Source of the DNA: Allium sativum
Lineage: Eukaryota; Streptophyta; Magnoliopsida; Asparagales; Amaryllidaceae
NCBI GenBank assembly: GCA_030737875.1
Contig: CM060912.1
Span: 208,271,231 to 208,335,230, forward strand
DNA: 64,000 nt
Direction: 5' to 3'
Shown here: piece by piece, positions 12,938 to 26,380 of the stretch
Layout: every line of letters starts with the position of its first letter
How positions within the stretch are numbered: position 1 is the stretch's first letter
Translations under genes and position numbers: made by a program
The notes under the pieces: generated by a model
What the model saw: only the letters and a program-made list of their open reading frames with translations
Told to the model about the DNA's origin: nothing
Database searches by the model: none

Positions 12938-14371
12938 TGTTCGAAAAATGGCGTTTCTATGGAATTAGAAAACCGTTGACAAAATATCGTAATAATAACC
13001 GCAAGCTCACGGCGTACAATCGTAGTACGTGGCGAATACGGGTCGATCCGCAGGGAAAGAATTTATTCTAATCTTACTCAATCAAATTAAACCGAAAGCG
13101 AGTGAACTTGTTAACTATAAACTAAAAGAAAACTAACAATGTTAAAATGAATACAAATATGAGACTAGGAGGCAATTTAGGAGTAGATTCACTATCAACA
13201 TCAATCTAGCTAGTTAACATAAAAAATGGTTCTAACTCTCTTTAATAACTAGCACATTAAGTGTTGTATTCTTACAAACATGATTTATATGCTAGAAAAT
13301 TCAAGCTACATAAATAATCAATTTTCAATACAAACTTAAAGCCCTAATTATCACATAGAAAATAGTAGTTCTAATATGAATTAGATTCTGATAAAGTATG
13401 ACTCTATTAATGATACGAGTATAACACATTTGGGAATAATCAACCGGCATGTGCTATCAATTTTCACCACATAAAATCTTTACTTTATCAATATCCAATT
13501 ATAGATTAAGCTCAAATAAGAGAGTTAGAAACAAGAAATTCTTATGTTAATTAATCATGAATCATGAGAGCTTAACTTCCCCTAAATTGAAGGGGTTTAG
13601 CTACTCATAATGGATTCAATGATAACATAAAGATATTTCATTATAAAAGAGAACAAAATAAAGATAAAAATCTATTCTACTTTTAGAAGAGAAAATAACA
13701 TGTAAATGAAAAACAACAAATTAATATTGCATTAAAGCGGCAAATTACAAAAAAGAAATGGCTAAGAAGCCATGGTAGAAAAAGAGAAGTTCTGATTTCA
13801 GCCTCACTCTAAACTAAAAATCCAAGATGATCCTTTACATTATCATACATGGGTTATTTATACATGAAAGAAAACCCTAAATTAATTTTTTGCGTGCTAT
13901 CAAGAAGCCCCTTCTTTAAGCTACATTTTGTCTTTTAGCAATAATGATTCGTGAAGCCCTAATTTTGTGTCTCCACTACAGAAGGAAGGAAAGTGAATAA
14001 GGTCCACCATTAATTCTCTATTTGAATTGATTCCCTCTTTCATCTTTTTTGGCAAGGCATTGATTTCCTCCTTTTGAATTGATTCCCTTTCCATTGATTG
14101 ATTTCCTTTTTTTATGCATATATGTCTTTATGAAGTCCTCTTCTACATGCATCCAATTTCTGCAAAAATATGAAAAATGTCCAAGTAAACATTCTCAAAA
14201 TAATACAAGCACAAAAATGACCATTTTCCTCCTATATGATGATAAATGCATGATGTTCTGAAATCAATTCAATTATTGTTTAAACATGATAAAATACCCA
14301 TGTATGACATTTATTAGCACTAAACAAGAATAAATATGTGAATATAAATGTGCATTTTTACATGCACATTA
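12938..14371 (-). repeat. 5' LTR of the Athila-type element (element is on the minus strand)
   Basis: Matches 2780-4222 along its length with a few percent differences and small indels (for example an extra CTAG near 13208 and a missing repeat near 13665). It ends next to copia-like LTR sequence at 14372. Confidence 0.88.
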
Positions 14372-14493
14372 CTTTGTTATTTACTTCTACATTTATATTC
14401 TCTGGTATAATATGTGTTGTGATATTTCTTAATATCTCATAAAAATTCAATAAACCTTATTAACTCCCCTCTAGGGTTAATTTTGATCCAACA
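14372..14493 (+). repeat. 5' LTR of the copia-like element, right part
   Basis: Resumes the LTR interrupted at 2779 and matches 22060-22181, including AATATCTCATAAAAATTCAA and the terminal CCAACA. Confidence 0.88.
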
Positions 14494-14495
14494 AA

Positions 14496-14507
14496 TGGTA
14501 CCAGAGC
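14496..14507 (+). other. Primer-binding site, tRNA-Met type
   Basis: TGGTACCAGAGC begins three bases after the 5' LTR. It differs by one base from TGGTATCAGAGC, the usual complement of initiator tRNA-Met in copia elements. Confidence 0.8.
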
Positions 14508-14699
14508 TGGTATAAGGTAACATCATGGTAAAGAGTTCTCGCTCTATGATCAAAATGTGAAGTATTGACTAATGTCCCTACATTCCCCGTTGGGTTGTCT
14601 TGTGTGAAGAGGCAGGACGTAAAATCAGTCTCTAAGGTACCCTTGTTGGTCACTGGGGTGGCATTAAAATCCCCGTTAGCAGAGACAACAAATGAAATC

Positions 14700-15950
14700 T
14701 TATTTAAAGACTGTTAATATTAAATGTTGGGATATGGTTAACAATGGTGGAGATATGGTAGATAAGAATAATATAGTTATTAATTCTCGTGCTACACATA
14801 TCTTATATTCTCATATAAATGATGGTTAATATAGCCTTATCTCCTATTTTTTGAATTCACAAGAAATCTGGAAGACTCTCAATACATTGTAAGGACAAAA
14901 AGAAGACAACTGCTCAAAACCCCAATGTGCCAACTCAGATTCAGATCCATGCTTAACAGGTAAACTTTCAGATGGATCAAACGATGGAGACTCAACAAAT
15001 GATGAGACATAAAATTTCTCTTATGAAGATTTTGTTTATATGTGTACTGATTTAACTAAATCTGTTAAAAAAACTCCAACGGAAAAAGAAACTTCTAAAA
15101 TATGAAAATCATGAATTTATTCACAAAAATAATATGTTAGAATTAAAAAGGGAAAACTCCGATAGCAATAATTGTTTAAATTAGAAAAATGATTTAGCTT
15201 ATCTCAATAAAAATCCTCAGAAACTTGAAAATGAAATTATAAGTTTAGAAAAAAATTGAAGATGGGCAAATTTGTAAAAACAATGTCTTGCAAAAGGAGT
15301 TGAATTAGCTTAATTTCAAACATAATATTTTTGAAAAACAAAATTCGCAGAAAACTGAGTCAATCGTGAATGAAATTGAAAAAGAAATTGCGAAATTTAA
15401 AGATTTTGAAAATTTTGAATTTGAAAAGCAAAAACATTTTGAGTTTGAAATTTTTGAGTCCCAAGCCAAAATTAAATTATTTGAAAATGAAAATTTGGTT
15501 TTGAAACAATATGACGCTGGAAGGAAGATCACTAATAATCATTGTTCAGATTTAATAAAAGAAAACAGTGATCTTAAATCCAAAATTCAACGATTTGAAT
15601 CAACTTTGAATAAATTTTCTAATGGGGAAAAATCATTAAATATGTTATTGCAAACCAAGTTTCTGTTGAAAATAAATATGGTCTTTGCTTTGGGAAAATA
15701 AACGTATTTTAAAACATGAATTCAAATGGTTTTAAAAATCCTTTAAAAAGAATCGATTTGAAAATTTAAACTCTGATAATTTCAAAGGATTTTTGAATCA
15801 TAAACGAAATGAGAATTTGTTTGGTAACAAACCATTTAAACAATCTTGGATCCCAGATGGATATAAAATGATTTTGACTAAATTCAAACAGATTTGGGTT
15901 CCTAAGGGTACGAAAGGTAAATTCAGATGGATTATTGTACAAATAAGTTT
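14700..15950 (+). pseudogene. Decayed gag of the copia-like element
   Basis: Fragments resemble copia Gag: INSRATHILYSHIN followed by LNSQEIWKTLNTL near 14790-14892, a Glu/Lys-rich coiled-coil stretch, the longest open piece at 15366-15701, and a C-terminal LTKFKQIWVPKG near 15870-15908, as seen in the Gag tail of SIRE-like elements. Several stops and shifts interrupt it. No zinc knuckle was found with confidence. Confidence 0.6.
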
Positions 15951-18647
15951 AAATACCTAAAGTCGTAAACACATTTCAGAGTGGTTTTACAAATTTTGTT
16001 AGACCAATCGATCCCCTAAACTATTAGGTACCTGGAGGAGGCTCAGGAACTTCTTTGCAAAAGAGAATTGAATTTAAGCTGTTTCATATTTCTGTATCAT
16101 CCAGTGTTCCTTAGCCAAGTTTGATGAGTTAGAGATTAATTTGCTCACATCGAATCCAGGTATGATTGCTCTAGATTCACTTTTTTGTTTGAGTATATTC
16201 TTCGTTTTTACTATTGTTGTCTATTCCTCCTTCTACCCCTTCTATTTTTTTATTGTGCTTATATGTTTTGACACTGCTATATCTTTTATCTATATTTTTC
16301 TTCTTAAACTTCAAAATTGCAATATTCTTGATCTTCTGGAAATTTGCTTCATTTGTATAAAACTACAATGTTTTTATAATTTTCAGATCTTGAATTCAAA
16401 TATGAGAATTTCTGCAATTATTTTGAAGTTTAATTCATTTCTAATTTCTGAATTCCTAATAGTGCTGAAGCATTCTTATCATATCTTGAACACTGTTAAT
16501 TTGAATTCTAAATTTTTGAAGATCTAAAAAATTAATGAAATTTCACACACCTTTGCTGTTTTGAGTTTCTTCTGATTCATTTCGAAAAGGCTTGAAAATC
16601 TATACTCATTACAACACATTACTATTTTTTAGTTGTGATAATTTCATCGATTTTTGGATTGGCTTGATTATTTCTGAACTGAAAAGCTTTTGACTTGAAT
16701 CATTGTGTTACATCTTGAAATTCATTTTCATTCATGATCATTTGGGTTGGATATTTGATTATTTGAAATCATTTGAAATTTTTGATATTTTGAATCTCAC
16801 ACAGTTCTTGAATTTGAAATTAATAATCTTGTGTGATCGATTCATTGAATCTCAAAATTTACACATTTCTTCAAGTGATTTCAAATAAACTATTATTTAA
16901 TCTTGGATTGAATATCTCTCAAGCTTGATGTAAATATTTTAAAATTTTCTCTTGTGCTTGTCATAAATAATTATGAAAAACTCTTTGAAAATCTATTTTT
17001 GAAACTCACTGTTTTGCTGCTCTGATAAAAGGAACCTTTTAGAAAATATTTTGATGACTGCTTGTTTTGATAAATATTGGTTGATGCTCTGACAAATGGA
17101 ATTTGTGTGCTTGATTTGCTTGCTTGGGCTTGTTGTCTGTGATACCTTTGTTAGCTACCAAGGTGGTATTAGAATTCTTGTTAATGGAGATAACGAGTGG
17201 TTTCAGTCTTTGGTGTCTTATATTTTTCTCTTTCAACTGCTTGATTTTTTTAAATTGTATTCTCATCTTGTATACACTCTTCATATCCCTCTTGTAATTA
17301 ATTTTCAATTTTAAAATCATTTATTGATTATCTATTTAGAAACTGAAATCTATAACTGAATTGAACTGTATTTAGAATTCATCAAAATTATTATCAGATT
17401 TTGAAATTGTGATGAGTTGTGACTACAGTGTACTTCACAACAAGAAGGAATTTTATTTAAATTCTCTTGATATTTTGAATACTTTTTATAATATCTTTGA
17501 ATTGGAATTTATTTCATGAACATCCTCTTAGTCTATCATCATTCTATCATCCATCATGATTTTATATTAATGTGGAGAGTTTAACATTTTTTTAAAATCA
17601 TCTTATGAATATACAGCTTCAAACTTGTGATGGAAATGTGACTGTATTATTTTCAGAATTAGAGATAACTGAAAATTTTCAAGAATCCCGGTACAGTTGC
17701 GCACCATAATATGACTAATTTAGAAATTTATTTCATAATCATTTCTGTACCTACCACATTTCTATCATCCATATTGGTTTTATATACTACGGAGATTTTT
17801 GTAAAAAGGAAAATGATAAAAATATAATATACATAAGTGTTTCTCTAACCTTATTTAAAAATCCAAGCTCTGATCATGCATGGTTATGAGATTACTTATA
17901 TTTTAAGCTGCAACTGATCTCTTTTAAAAATCCAAGATCTGGTTATGCGTGGTCAGTGTGTTTTAAATAAAAAGAAAAGAAAATGGAAATAAATAAATTT
18001 TTGTATGAAATTCTCCTTGGTGTGTAAAAACCAGCCTATCAATCCATTTTCTAATTTGTGAAATATGTTAATATTTTATGATATATTATGATTTGTTGAT
18101 TGATAGTTATTTGGATTTGAGATTATTTGATTGTGTCACTTAAATTGAATTTATAATTGTAGCCCAAATCCATCATTGTTTTGTGCTCATTTTTCAATAA
18201 AAAACATATTTTGAAAATAATTGGGATTCATATGTTTTATAAACTCTCTCCATTTTTATAAATTCCATCGTAAATATATCATACTACAATGTGAAATTTG
18301 CCACAAGTTCTTAGAATATTATGATTTTTATTTGATTGATCCAGATTTATGATGAGTGTACCCTCTTAAGCTGATGATATATTTTTAGTCAATTTTTTCA
18401 TCACTGTTTTAATTTCTATATCCTTTTGATGATAACAAAATGGGGGAATGGGTTAAGATTTTGATCGATGAGTGGGTATTCTTTGAATATTTTAATATTG
18501 AAGTTTCAATTATAGTTCTTATCACTTAAGCACATATCTAGGGGGAGTTTTGTTATAGGGGGAGCATACAAATGGGGGGGGTGTTCAAACATTCACTATT
18601 GAACACATTCATTATATTCAAAATCATATCATATGTTTGTCATCATC
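15951..18647 (+). other. Non-coding inner region of the copia-like element
   Basis: AT-rich, no pol motifs in any frame. Two similar stretches near 17850 and 17920 share AAAAATCCAAG and CATGGTTATG-like words. The last 230 bases hold several polypurine-like tracts of the form GGGGGAG. Confidence 0.5.
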
Positions 18648-18660
18648 AAAAGGGGGAGAA
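18648..18660 (+). other. Polypurine tract of the copia-like element
   Basis: AAAAGGGGGAGAA lies immediately before the TGTTG start of the 3' LTR. Similar tracts occur near 18440, 18540, 18560 and 18575. Confidence 0.8.
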
Positions 18661-19471
18661 TGTTGCATCTAACAATTCTATGATTTTTGTTTAATGATAA
18701 CAAACTTATATTTATTATTATAAATGTGTTTACAATTGTACCGTTCTACTACACCACAGACATAATTAATACTTAAATAGAATACTACTACACAAGAATT
18801 TAAATATTCAAATAGTATTTTATTGAAATATAAATGTTTAATTTCTATATTGAGTATTACTGTTTTATAGCTCCACTAATTGTACTGTTCACAGAAATGC
18901 AGTACAGTAAATTTCAATTTCATTTATTACACCGTTCCTCACTACAGCCCTCAACCACTCAGTTTACAACTCTCAGTCACTCATGTACATACATTGACAC
19001 ACTCAGTTAGACACTCTCATATATATTGTTCAACTCACTTGTCTTCTGTCTTCTGCCAACTTCACAGTCAATCCAGTCTTCTGCTTACCTGTCACATGAA
19101 AACAACACACGGTAAACTAGAACATAAATATTTTAAATTCTAGCAGATATAATTTTTATTTTAAAAATTTATTTTCCCCAGAATTTTGGTGTGTTTCTCA
19201 ACAATTTCAAGACTTGATTTGATTTATATGGACATCCATCTGTGTCTAGACAACTTGTGTCATTCACAGTGATACACTGTAAATACCACAAGGTAGACAG
19301 TATTTCTTGTGCTCACATTTGTATATATATTTTATGAACATACATGTATATGTATATGCACATATATTTTATGCAGGGGCAATATGGTTAAATTAGTGAA
19401 TTGGCATGAACCAAGAAATCCAGCTCAAATGCAAACAAAAACACGCACATATATATACACATCTGTGTGTA

Positions 19472-19507
<36 letters not shown>

Positions 19508-19711
19508 CATTGAACGAACAATGGTTCAACATGATCAAAATGGAACAGTCAGCATATGCAAATAGCTAGAGCCTGAACAGGTCAAATGAATGAATACAAA
19601 ATACTGTGAACAATGCAAATTTGGGACAGTGCACAAGTTTTCAAGCCTCAAGTGAAAATAGCAGATCAACTCGAGCATGTACACAGGCATGCAAATTCAA
19701 ACACATATGTG

Positions 19712-19714
<3 letters not shown>

Positions 19715-19754
<40 letters not shown>
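19715..19754. repeat. (AC)20 microsatellite in the 3' LTR
   Basis: Perfect AC repeat. The corresponding 5' LTR position near 535-550 has a much shorter run, so it expanded after insertion or shrank in the other copy. Confidence 0.9.
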
Positions 19755-19758
<4 letters not shown>

Positions 19759-19931
19759 TGGGTCAAGCGACAAAGCATATCGAAATTTTCAGTGGCAAGT
19801 TCAGCAACAAAACAACAATGATCAATGCAATGGACAAAGCATTTTTGGCAAGTCACAAATGGAAACAAACTCATGCATGCAAACATACATACATATATAC
19901 ACACTATTGTATGTATGTGTGCGTATGTGTG

Positions 19932-19937
<6 letters not shown>

Positions 19938-19995
<58 letters not shown>
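19938..19995. repeat. (AT)n microsatellite in the 3' LTR
   Basis: About 58 bases of AT repeat; the 5' LTR has only a short AT run near 702-714. Confidence 0.9.
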
Positions 19996-20001
<6 letters not shown>

Positions 20002-22898
20002 CATCCATATATTGGTCAGCATGAATACAAGTTTCAGGAGCAATGGACGTGAAGCTCAAAAAACACTGTGTTGTTCTATTTCCAGGTGCACAAATCACTG
20101 CACGGTGGTATACAAGTCAGAAAACAAAACAATTATGAGCTGCATGTCAAAGCTTAAAGAAAATGTGAACAAATGCAAAGGCAATCTGTTTTCATATACT
20201 ACACAACAATGATTGCAAGTGTACACAACAGAGGACAAACCCAAGTATTCAGCAAGTTTAAGTAAAGTAGTTTCAAAGCAAAAGGTTGAGACAAACATGC
20301 ACATGCAACCAAGGCTGATTTCAACAACATGGCAATGTCAACATACTAAATTGTTTGGCTGTTGCAGTATTATGTATATACACACACTTTTGTGTACATA
20401 TATAAATATACTTATGCATTTGAGTCACAAATAAACACACAACCTAGCCATAATAAAGAACATCATGCAGATGCATGCAACCAAGGAAAATCTAAATTGC
20501 AATCATCACATATGGCAAGATATTTTTCCAAATGTCGTGTATACTCATAGAAAGAATAAGAAATTCACAAATCAAGTCATGACAAAGATTCAACTCAACA
20601 TTTTCAGCATGAAATTCAGCATGTGACTGCAATGCCAAAGCTCAGTTTCATATATACATGCAAGTGTCTGGTTAGTTCACAATGATTCAGGTTTTTCCTA
20701 TGGCAAGTGAATATTTATGCATGCAGGAATATATAGTTTTGAACAGTTTTTTTATTTTGGCAAGAAAGGATCTTTTATTCCAGAATTACAACGAATATTT
20801 TTGGCAAGAAGGCTTCTGTTATTCCAGAATTTTGAAAACAGTTTTGGCAAGAAAACAATTACTTTTCCAAAATTCAACAGTGGACTTTTTGGTAAGAATA
20901 CGGTGCAATTTGGCAAGATTACATTTCCAGAATTCAGCATTCAAGTTTCAATTTGTTTCCAGTTTTGGACAAAGTCATATTTGGCAAGGAATAAAATATA
21001 CATGGACTGATTCTTATAGGGAATAAATCATTGTGGCAAAATCAATTTTTTTGCAAGTGTTCAACAATTTTCCTGAAATCATCTTCTCATTTTTGGCAAG
21101 AGTTTCTTTTTACAAATCGAGGCATGGCAAGATAGAGTCACTGTTTTAAAAGAGTTATAGAAATCACAGAGTTATTTTGCGCAAGATTTCAGGGAAAATT
21201 CCATCAACATTTTCATAGAATCAAATTTTGAAGAGTATCATTTTCGATATACTCTATATATATTCCAAAAATTCAAAGCCGATCCAATCCAGACCAAAGC
21301 AACAATCACACAGAGATTTCTTTTCCAAAATTCAATCAAGGTAGTGGAACAAAGAGGGAAACAAATCACGCAATATTCAAGCAACAAATCAGAACAATAC
21401 ATATGTGAAATCAGAGTTATTTTAGGATTTTATAATCCTATATAACACCATATACATCTCAGGCGTTTTTATCGAAACCAAACAAATTCATACGAGAATA
21501 AAGAAATCAAAATCTGTGTTAAATTCACAAGCATTTCGATCTCAAAGAGCTCAAATCAATTGACAATCAACCCACAATCCTAGAGCATCAGATAAACTCA
21601 GGATAAATCAATTCGAAGTCGAGATTTTGGAATTTAGGAAAAACCCTAATTTGTTATTTTGGCTGACATTTTTTTTGGGAGAGAGCTTTGCTAAAGAATA
21701 ATCAAGGTGCCGACATTTTTTACTAAGGGCTTAATTGATTTAGGGTTTTTATTTTATTTTGTTTTGTTTTTATTTCATTTGTACTCGTCCATCTGTTTTC
21801 TAATTTATCTATAAAACTAGGAGTTTGATAGTTTTTCTGTAAAACTAGGGTTTACTAGCTATAAGTCTTGTAGTACGGGTTTACTAGCTAGGGGAAAATA
21901 TGGTTTTGGGGACAAAAATCGTTGCAGAGTTTTGAACGTAGGATTAAAACATGAGTAGGGTTGCGAGTTTACAGGGTTTTGTTAGCGGGATTTATTTTAA
22001 TATCTAGTAAAAATCTTGATAATGCAGCAGTACGCAGGGTTTGCCGAAGCTAGGTAAAATCTGTGTTATTTAATTCTGCGTTTATATTCTATGTTATAAT
22101 CTATGTTGTGATATTTCTTAATATCTCATAAAAATTCAATAAACCCTATTCACCCCCTCTAGGGTTAATCTAGATCCAACAGTTTTGTCATGTGTTTTGA
22201 GATGGTCTTCCCGATTTGGGTTTTTGATAATGCATCTAACAAGCTTTTATAACTGTCTTCTGTTTTATTATCCATTATGTCATGTATGGTCAGCTTTTTG
22301 GTTTTCTTCTTTTGGATTGTGTTCAAGTGGGAAGATGAAGAAGACAGTAGAAGCGCTCCTTTTCAATCAGCTTTTCTAGATTTTTAATGGTGGATGTTTC
22401 GCATCCAAGCATAGCCATATCAACTTTTTCAGGAGAAATAAAATTCAGTTTATACTTTAAATTATTTGAAACTGTAATAATACTTAGCTCCTCCTGCAGA
22501 GGACGTAGAGTCATGAACCATACGTTATTACCCTCTGCAAATGCTTGCATTTTTTCTGATTCTTTAATATTTTTTCCAATGCCCTGATCTTTCATTATTT
22601 CAATAGAAGAAATTTGATTTTTTTTACTAAATGTTTTCAGAGGAAGTATAAGCATTTTCTTGAGTTAAAATATCTATTTCTTGGGCACTTGCTTCACTGC
22701 CTTTAGCCTGTTTTGAATCTGCACTTTTTTGCTAACGAATTCTTGACCAATGAATGTTAGATATTTAAAAAAAAAATTGCCAGATATTTCTATAACCTTA
22801 CTTTCATATGCTTTACTCTGATAAAATGGTTTTGGTATTATTCACTTTCTGGCTTTGATCAGAGAGACTTTTGGTAGATACTAAATATGAGACATTAA

Positions 22899-25800
22899 GG
22901 GCGCGTTTGGTTTACATTTAAGTTTTCGATTTTGAGTTTTCATGGTTGTTTTCAATTTTGAGTTTTGAATAATTTCACTATTTCTCAAAACGCGTTTGGT
23001 TATCCTTTTTCCGAAAGCAAGTTTTCAAAACTAAAAATAAAAAAATGCATTTTGGTTTAAAATATAATTTCCAAGTTTTGAAAATTTGAGTTTACATTTT
23101 TGGCATTTCAAACATAACTATTCAAATAGTCGCCCCTAATAATATATATTGTTCATTTTTCATGTTTGCATGAACATACTACACGTTGTAAATCGAACAA
23201 AAAAACAAAATAAAAAATTCAAACATAAAGAAGTTGAATAAAAATAACTGTAAATATATCAAGCTGCTAATTAAAAACTATAATATATGAAAAATAATAA
23301 GCTGAGTTCTAAACATAATGATTAAACATTAAAGAGAATACAATATTTTAACTATAAATGACTGAATTGTACATGAATAAAATTATAATAAAGAAGTTCA
23401 TAACACGGTTTTAAATACATAATATAATAGATATGCTAGATAAAGAGAAAGTTGAAAAAAGAACAACTCAAGCATCTATCATAACAAGATGATATTTATA
23501 TAAGCCACAAATTTTGTATGGAACGTGCTTCTGATATCTTCCAAGTTACAACTGCAAACAATAGTACAAAAGTAAGACATAAATAAGAGTACCTGGACTA
23601 CTCAAATATGTTACTGAAATAAAGATGGAATGAATTATATAATTGAAATTGAAATAAAATTGTACCTGAAGTATATCATAAAGTATATTCTATATGGAAT
23701 TTATTATGAGCATGAAATTGAAAAACTGTTTTCATAAAACGTGCATGACTTTTTTTTTTTTTTTTTACTTTTACATGCTAGAACACATAGATGATGAAAG
23801 TATATGATATTTTTTCTTGACTTCAACATGCTTGACAGTTTACACCAAAAGAACAAAACTATTTAACAGTATAGATCTGTAACCCAATTATAGCAGTCAA
23901 TATAAAATCAACTTATAAACAACAAGACTTAAAATGAATGAAGACCTGTAATCATGTTATCTCAGTTTCATAGCAAGACTTAAAAACAACAAAACTTAAA
24001 ATAAACTTACTGTGACAGTTGCATTAACAGTTGAGATATTACATGCTTACACTGAACAATCAAAGTAAAGCTTGCTCAATATTCTTACAACCGACTCTTT
24101 TCACACTTTTTTAAACAGACTGCATAACTTTAGCCATTGCATAAGCAGCAGCAGAGCCAGTGGCAATCTAGTTGAGGCATACTTTATAAGTTTTATTACT
24201 ATATCATCATTATCAAAAACATACTGGTGTTCAAATTATACTTTAATTCATATTAAACACAAGAATTGAATCATATCCAGGAACCTGACAAATAATACTG
24301 AAGCAACAAATTCATGAAACAAAAAATAACCAACACTAATGCTAAAAGAGATCTGATCACCAAATCCATGTACCAGGGATAACAACATATCAATATTTAG
24401 CCATGCAGCAACTAACGTCTTGAAATCAGAGTTTTTTTTTTTTTTTTGGAAACTATTAACTTGTTTTAAAGTTTTAAAATTCCAAAGTCACCATTTCTAA
24501 AGCATGGTATGCATATATATGGCATAAATCAAATCAATATTCATACGAAACCATGTAACCATGGCCCAAAAGCTTAAAACAATAATTCTGTTTCATGAAG
24601 TTCTACATTTAAAACTATTACATACAATAAAAATTGCTTTGAAGTCTAGGCACACTTTAGTTATGTATATTAAATTCCCGGTCATATATAGTATATTAAA
24701 AAATCAAATCATATAACGGCATATTAGCAGTATTACATATTACTAATTTTGACTACTTGAAATTATTCTGTTCCCACGTTTTATCTTATTCAAAACAAAA
24801 GAGAACTAGTATATAGATTGAAAATATGAAAAACTAGGATAGGACAAGGTGACCACCCAATAAAAAATGACAGTTCTGGTTAATTTTGATAAAACATTAC
24901 TAATTTCAACAATACAGTAAAAAAAATTATTAAACCAATAAGCCAAATGATCTATTAGAAACCAATAGTGCTCGTAGTTGGCTTCATTTCAGATCAATTA
25001 GAAACCAATAAAGTTTCAAAATAAATCCAAACTGAAAAAAAATTAATTAACATTTAGCAATATACGTTACAACTGTACAAATAGCAAGGTGCCTTAAAAT
25101 AACATTTCAATTTTAGTTGAATTCGTACGCTTACTTAATAAATACCCGGAGTAAGATTGAATACTTTAAAATGAACGTACATTTAAATATAAAAATTAAA
25201 AATATAAACAGATAAAAAATAGAACATAAGAAATAAGCACTTGAAAACTATACAGCGACAGTCTTAGAAGGAAAATAGAAAAGGCATGAATAAAATCATG
25301 ATCCTATAAGCATTGAATCAAGATTTTATCACGATCTAACACGGACAGACAAAAGAGTATTCGTAAAAATTAGCCTGTCCAGCTAAGCATATTACATATT
25401 ACATATTATCACAGATTAAACTTGGTGTATGAATCAAATAGTTTACCTTAGAACAACACGAAATTAGAAACGGTCCACAAAACCCTAACCCTTACCAAAG
25501 GGGGAAATATTATAACAAATAGCGAAAGCGATTAAGAAATACGAAATCGAATTATGAAACGCCAGAGAGGGAAATGTTGATGAATCTAGTAAAATTAAAT
25601 CGATTACGAAATACAAAATCAGGAATTTACCTTATTTTTGTTGACGATGGGTGAAGTTGATAATCGGCAGAAACGATTTAGTGCGGCCAGGAAAAAAGAA
25701 AGCTATATATAACGTGTTTGGTGTGTTTTTGGATTTTGGGTTTTGAATTTTCAAGTGGGCATCAAAACGGTGAAAACAAAATAATTTTGTTTTTAGTTTT

Positions 25801-25933
25801 CTTTACTAGGCCCATTTTCAGAAATGATAATTTTTCAAAATGAATTTTTCAAAATGGTATAAGGAACGCGTTTTCATCGTTTTTCAAAACTAAAAACTGA
25901 AAATGAATTGAAAATGAGAAACCAAACGCACCC
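22899..25933. mobile_element. 3.0 kb non-autonomous PIF/Harbinger-like DNA transposon
   Basis: Ends are inverted: GGGCGCGTTTGGTTT at the left, and the right end reads GGGTGCGTTTGGTTT on the other strand. Both ends continue as imperfect AAAACTCAAAAT-like inverted repeats for about 100 bases. The element is flanked by TAA (22896-22898 and 25934-25936), the 3-bp duplication of the PIF/Harbinger superfamily. The inside is AT-rich with no transposase ORF. A short piece near 24110-24180 could encode ATGSAAAYAMAKVM on the minus strand and may be captured sequence, unidentified. Confidence 0.7.
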
Positions 25934-26380
25934 TAAGATTTTCTTATTAATTTCCGACTGATATTACACTGAAGATATTTATAGAAAAACTGTCCATTGT
26001 AACTGTTTTTTGAGAAACTTTTTCTTTTCAAATATGTTTTGACTGACAAGCTTCAGTTGAGTGCCCAAAAAAGATGCATTTCACACATCTTAAAGGAATC
26101 CATTCGTACTCTATTTTTATGTTGTACTCTCTTCATCATAAGTGCTAATAAGAACTTCTGGTAATTCTAAATCTGTCCAAATTTCTACAAGAATTCTAGC
26201 GTAACTGAGCCTGGATTCAGTAGCAGTAAGTTCATCTAGCTTAAAGGGGATTCCTATAGCGCTAACAATGGTGCTAAAGGCTTCCCCATCCCAAAGTTTC
26301 AGATTTAACTCAGATAGTCTGATCTAAATGGGGAAAGTAGATAAAAGATCTCTGTCAGTATTCATTTTCTTGGACCATTT

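Larger units (their letters stand above)
2780..14371 (-). mobile_element. Ty3/gypsy retrotransposon, Athila-type, nested in the copia-like 5' LTR
   Basis: Two LTRs of about 1.43 kb (2780-4222 and 12938-14371) flank gag-protease-RT-RNase H-integrase remnants that all read on the minus strand. The primer-binding site matches the 3' end of tRNA-Asp, as in Athila-type elements, and a G-rich polypurine tract abuts the left LTR. The host LTR sequence resumes at 14372, so the insertion point is fixed by comparison with the uninterrupted 3' LTR at 22060-22085. LTRs differ by a few percent, fewer than the host LTR pair, which fits a later insertion. Candidate target duplication is CTTTA (2775-2779) and CTTTG (14372-14376), one mismatch. 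No env-like ORF is seen and the coding region carries many frameshifts. Confidence 0.9.
1..22181 (+). mobile_element. Large copia-like LTR retrotransposon, SIRE/Maximus-like, gag only
   Basis: Positions 1-2779 plus 14372-14493 match 19211-22181 almost throughout, which makes them 5' and 3' LTRs. The 3' LTR is complete and runs TGTTG...CAACA. A primer-binding site like the 3' end of initiator tRNA-Met follows the 5' LTR and a G-rich polypurine tract precedes the 3' LTR. The internal region is only 4.2 kb and shows a decayed gag with no protease, integrase or reverse transcriptase, so the copy looks non-autonomous. LTR copies differ at several bases per 60, suggesting an old insertion. The left end of the 5' LTR lies outside the window. 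The SIRE/Maximus-like label rests on long LTRs, tRNA-Met priming and repeated GGGGGAG tracts, and is an inference. Confidence 0.8.
18661..22181 (+). repeat. Complete 3' LTR of the copia-like element
   Basis: 3521 bases bounded by TGTTG and CAACA. From 19211 on it matches the 5' LTR at 1-2779 and 14372-14493. Its flank at 22182 is the disrupted DUF4283 gene. The partner target duplication lies outside the window. Confidence 0.85.

Noticed and set aside
16141..16527. 128-residue hydrophobic ORF, possible env-like protein of the copia-like element
   Set aside because: Composition follows T-rich DNA; no signal-peptide plus coiled-coil layout and no neighbouring pol.
19613..20212. 199-residue ORF with His/Thr and Tyr/Ile runs
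   Set aside because: Translation of AC and AT microsatellites inside an LTR; the homologous 5' LTR does not keep the frame.
22899..25933. hAT or Mutator assignment for the 3 kb element
   Set aside because: Flanking duplication is 3 bases (TAA), not 8 or 9, and the GGGCGCGTTTGG end fits PIF/Harbinger better.
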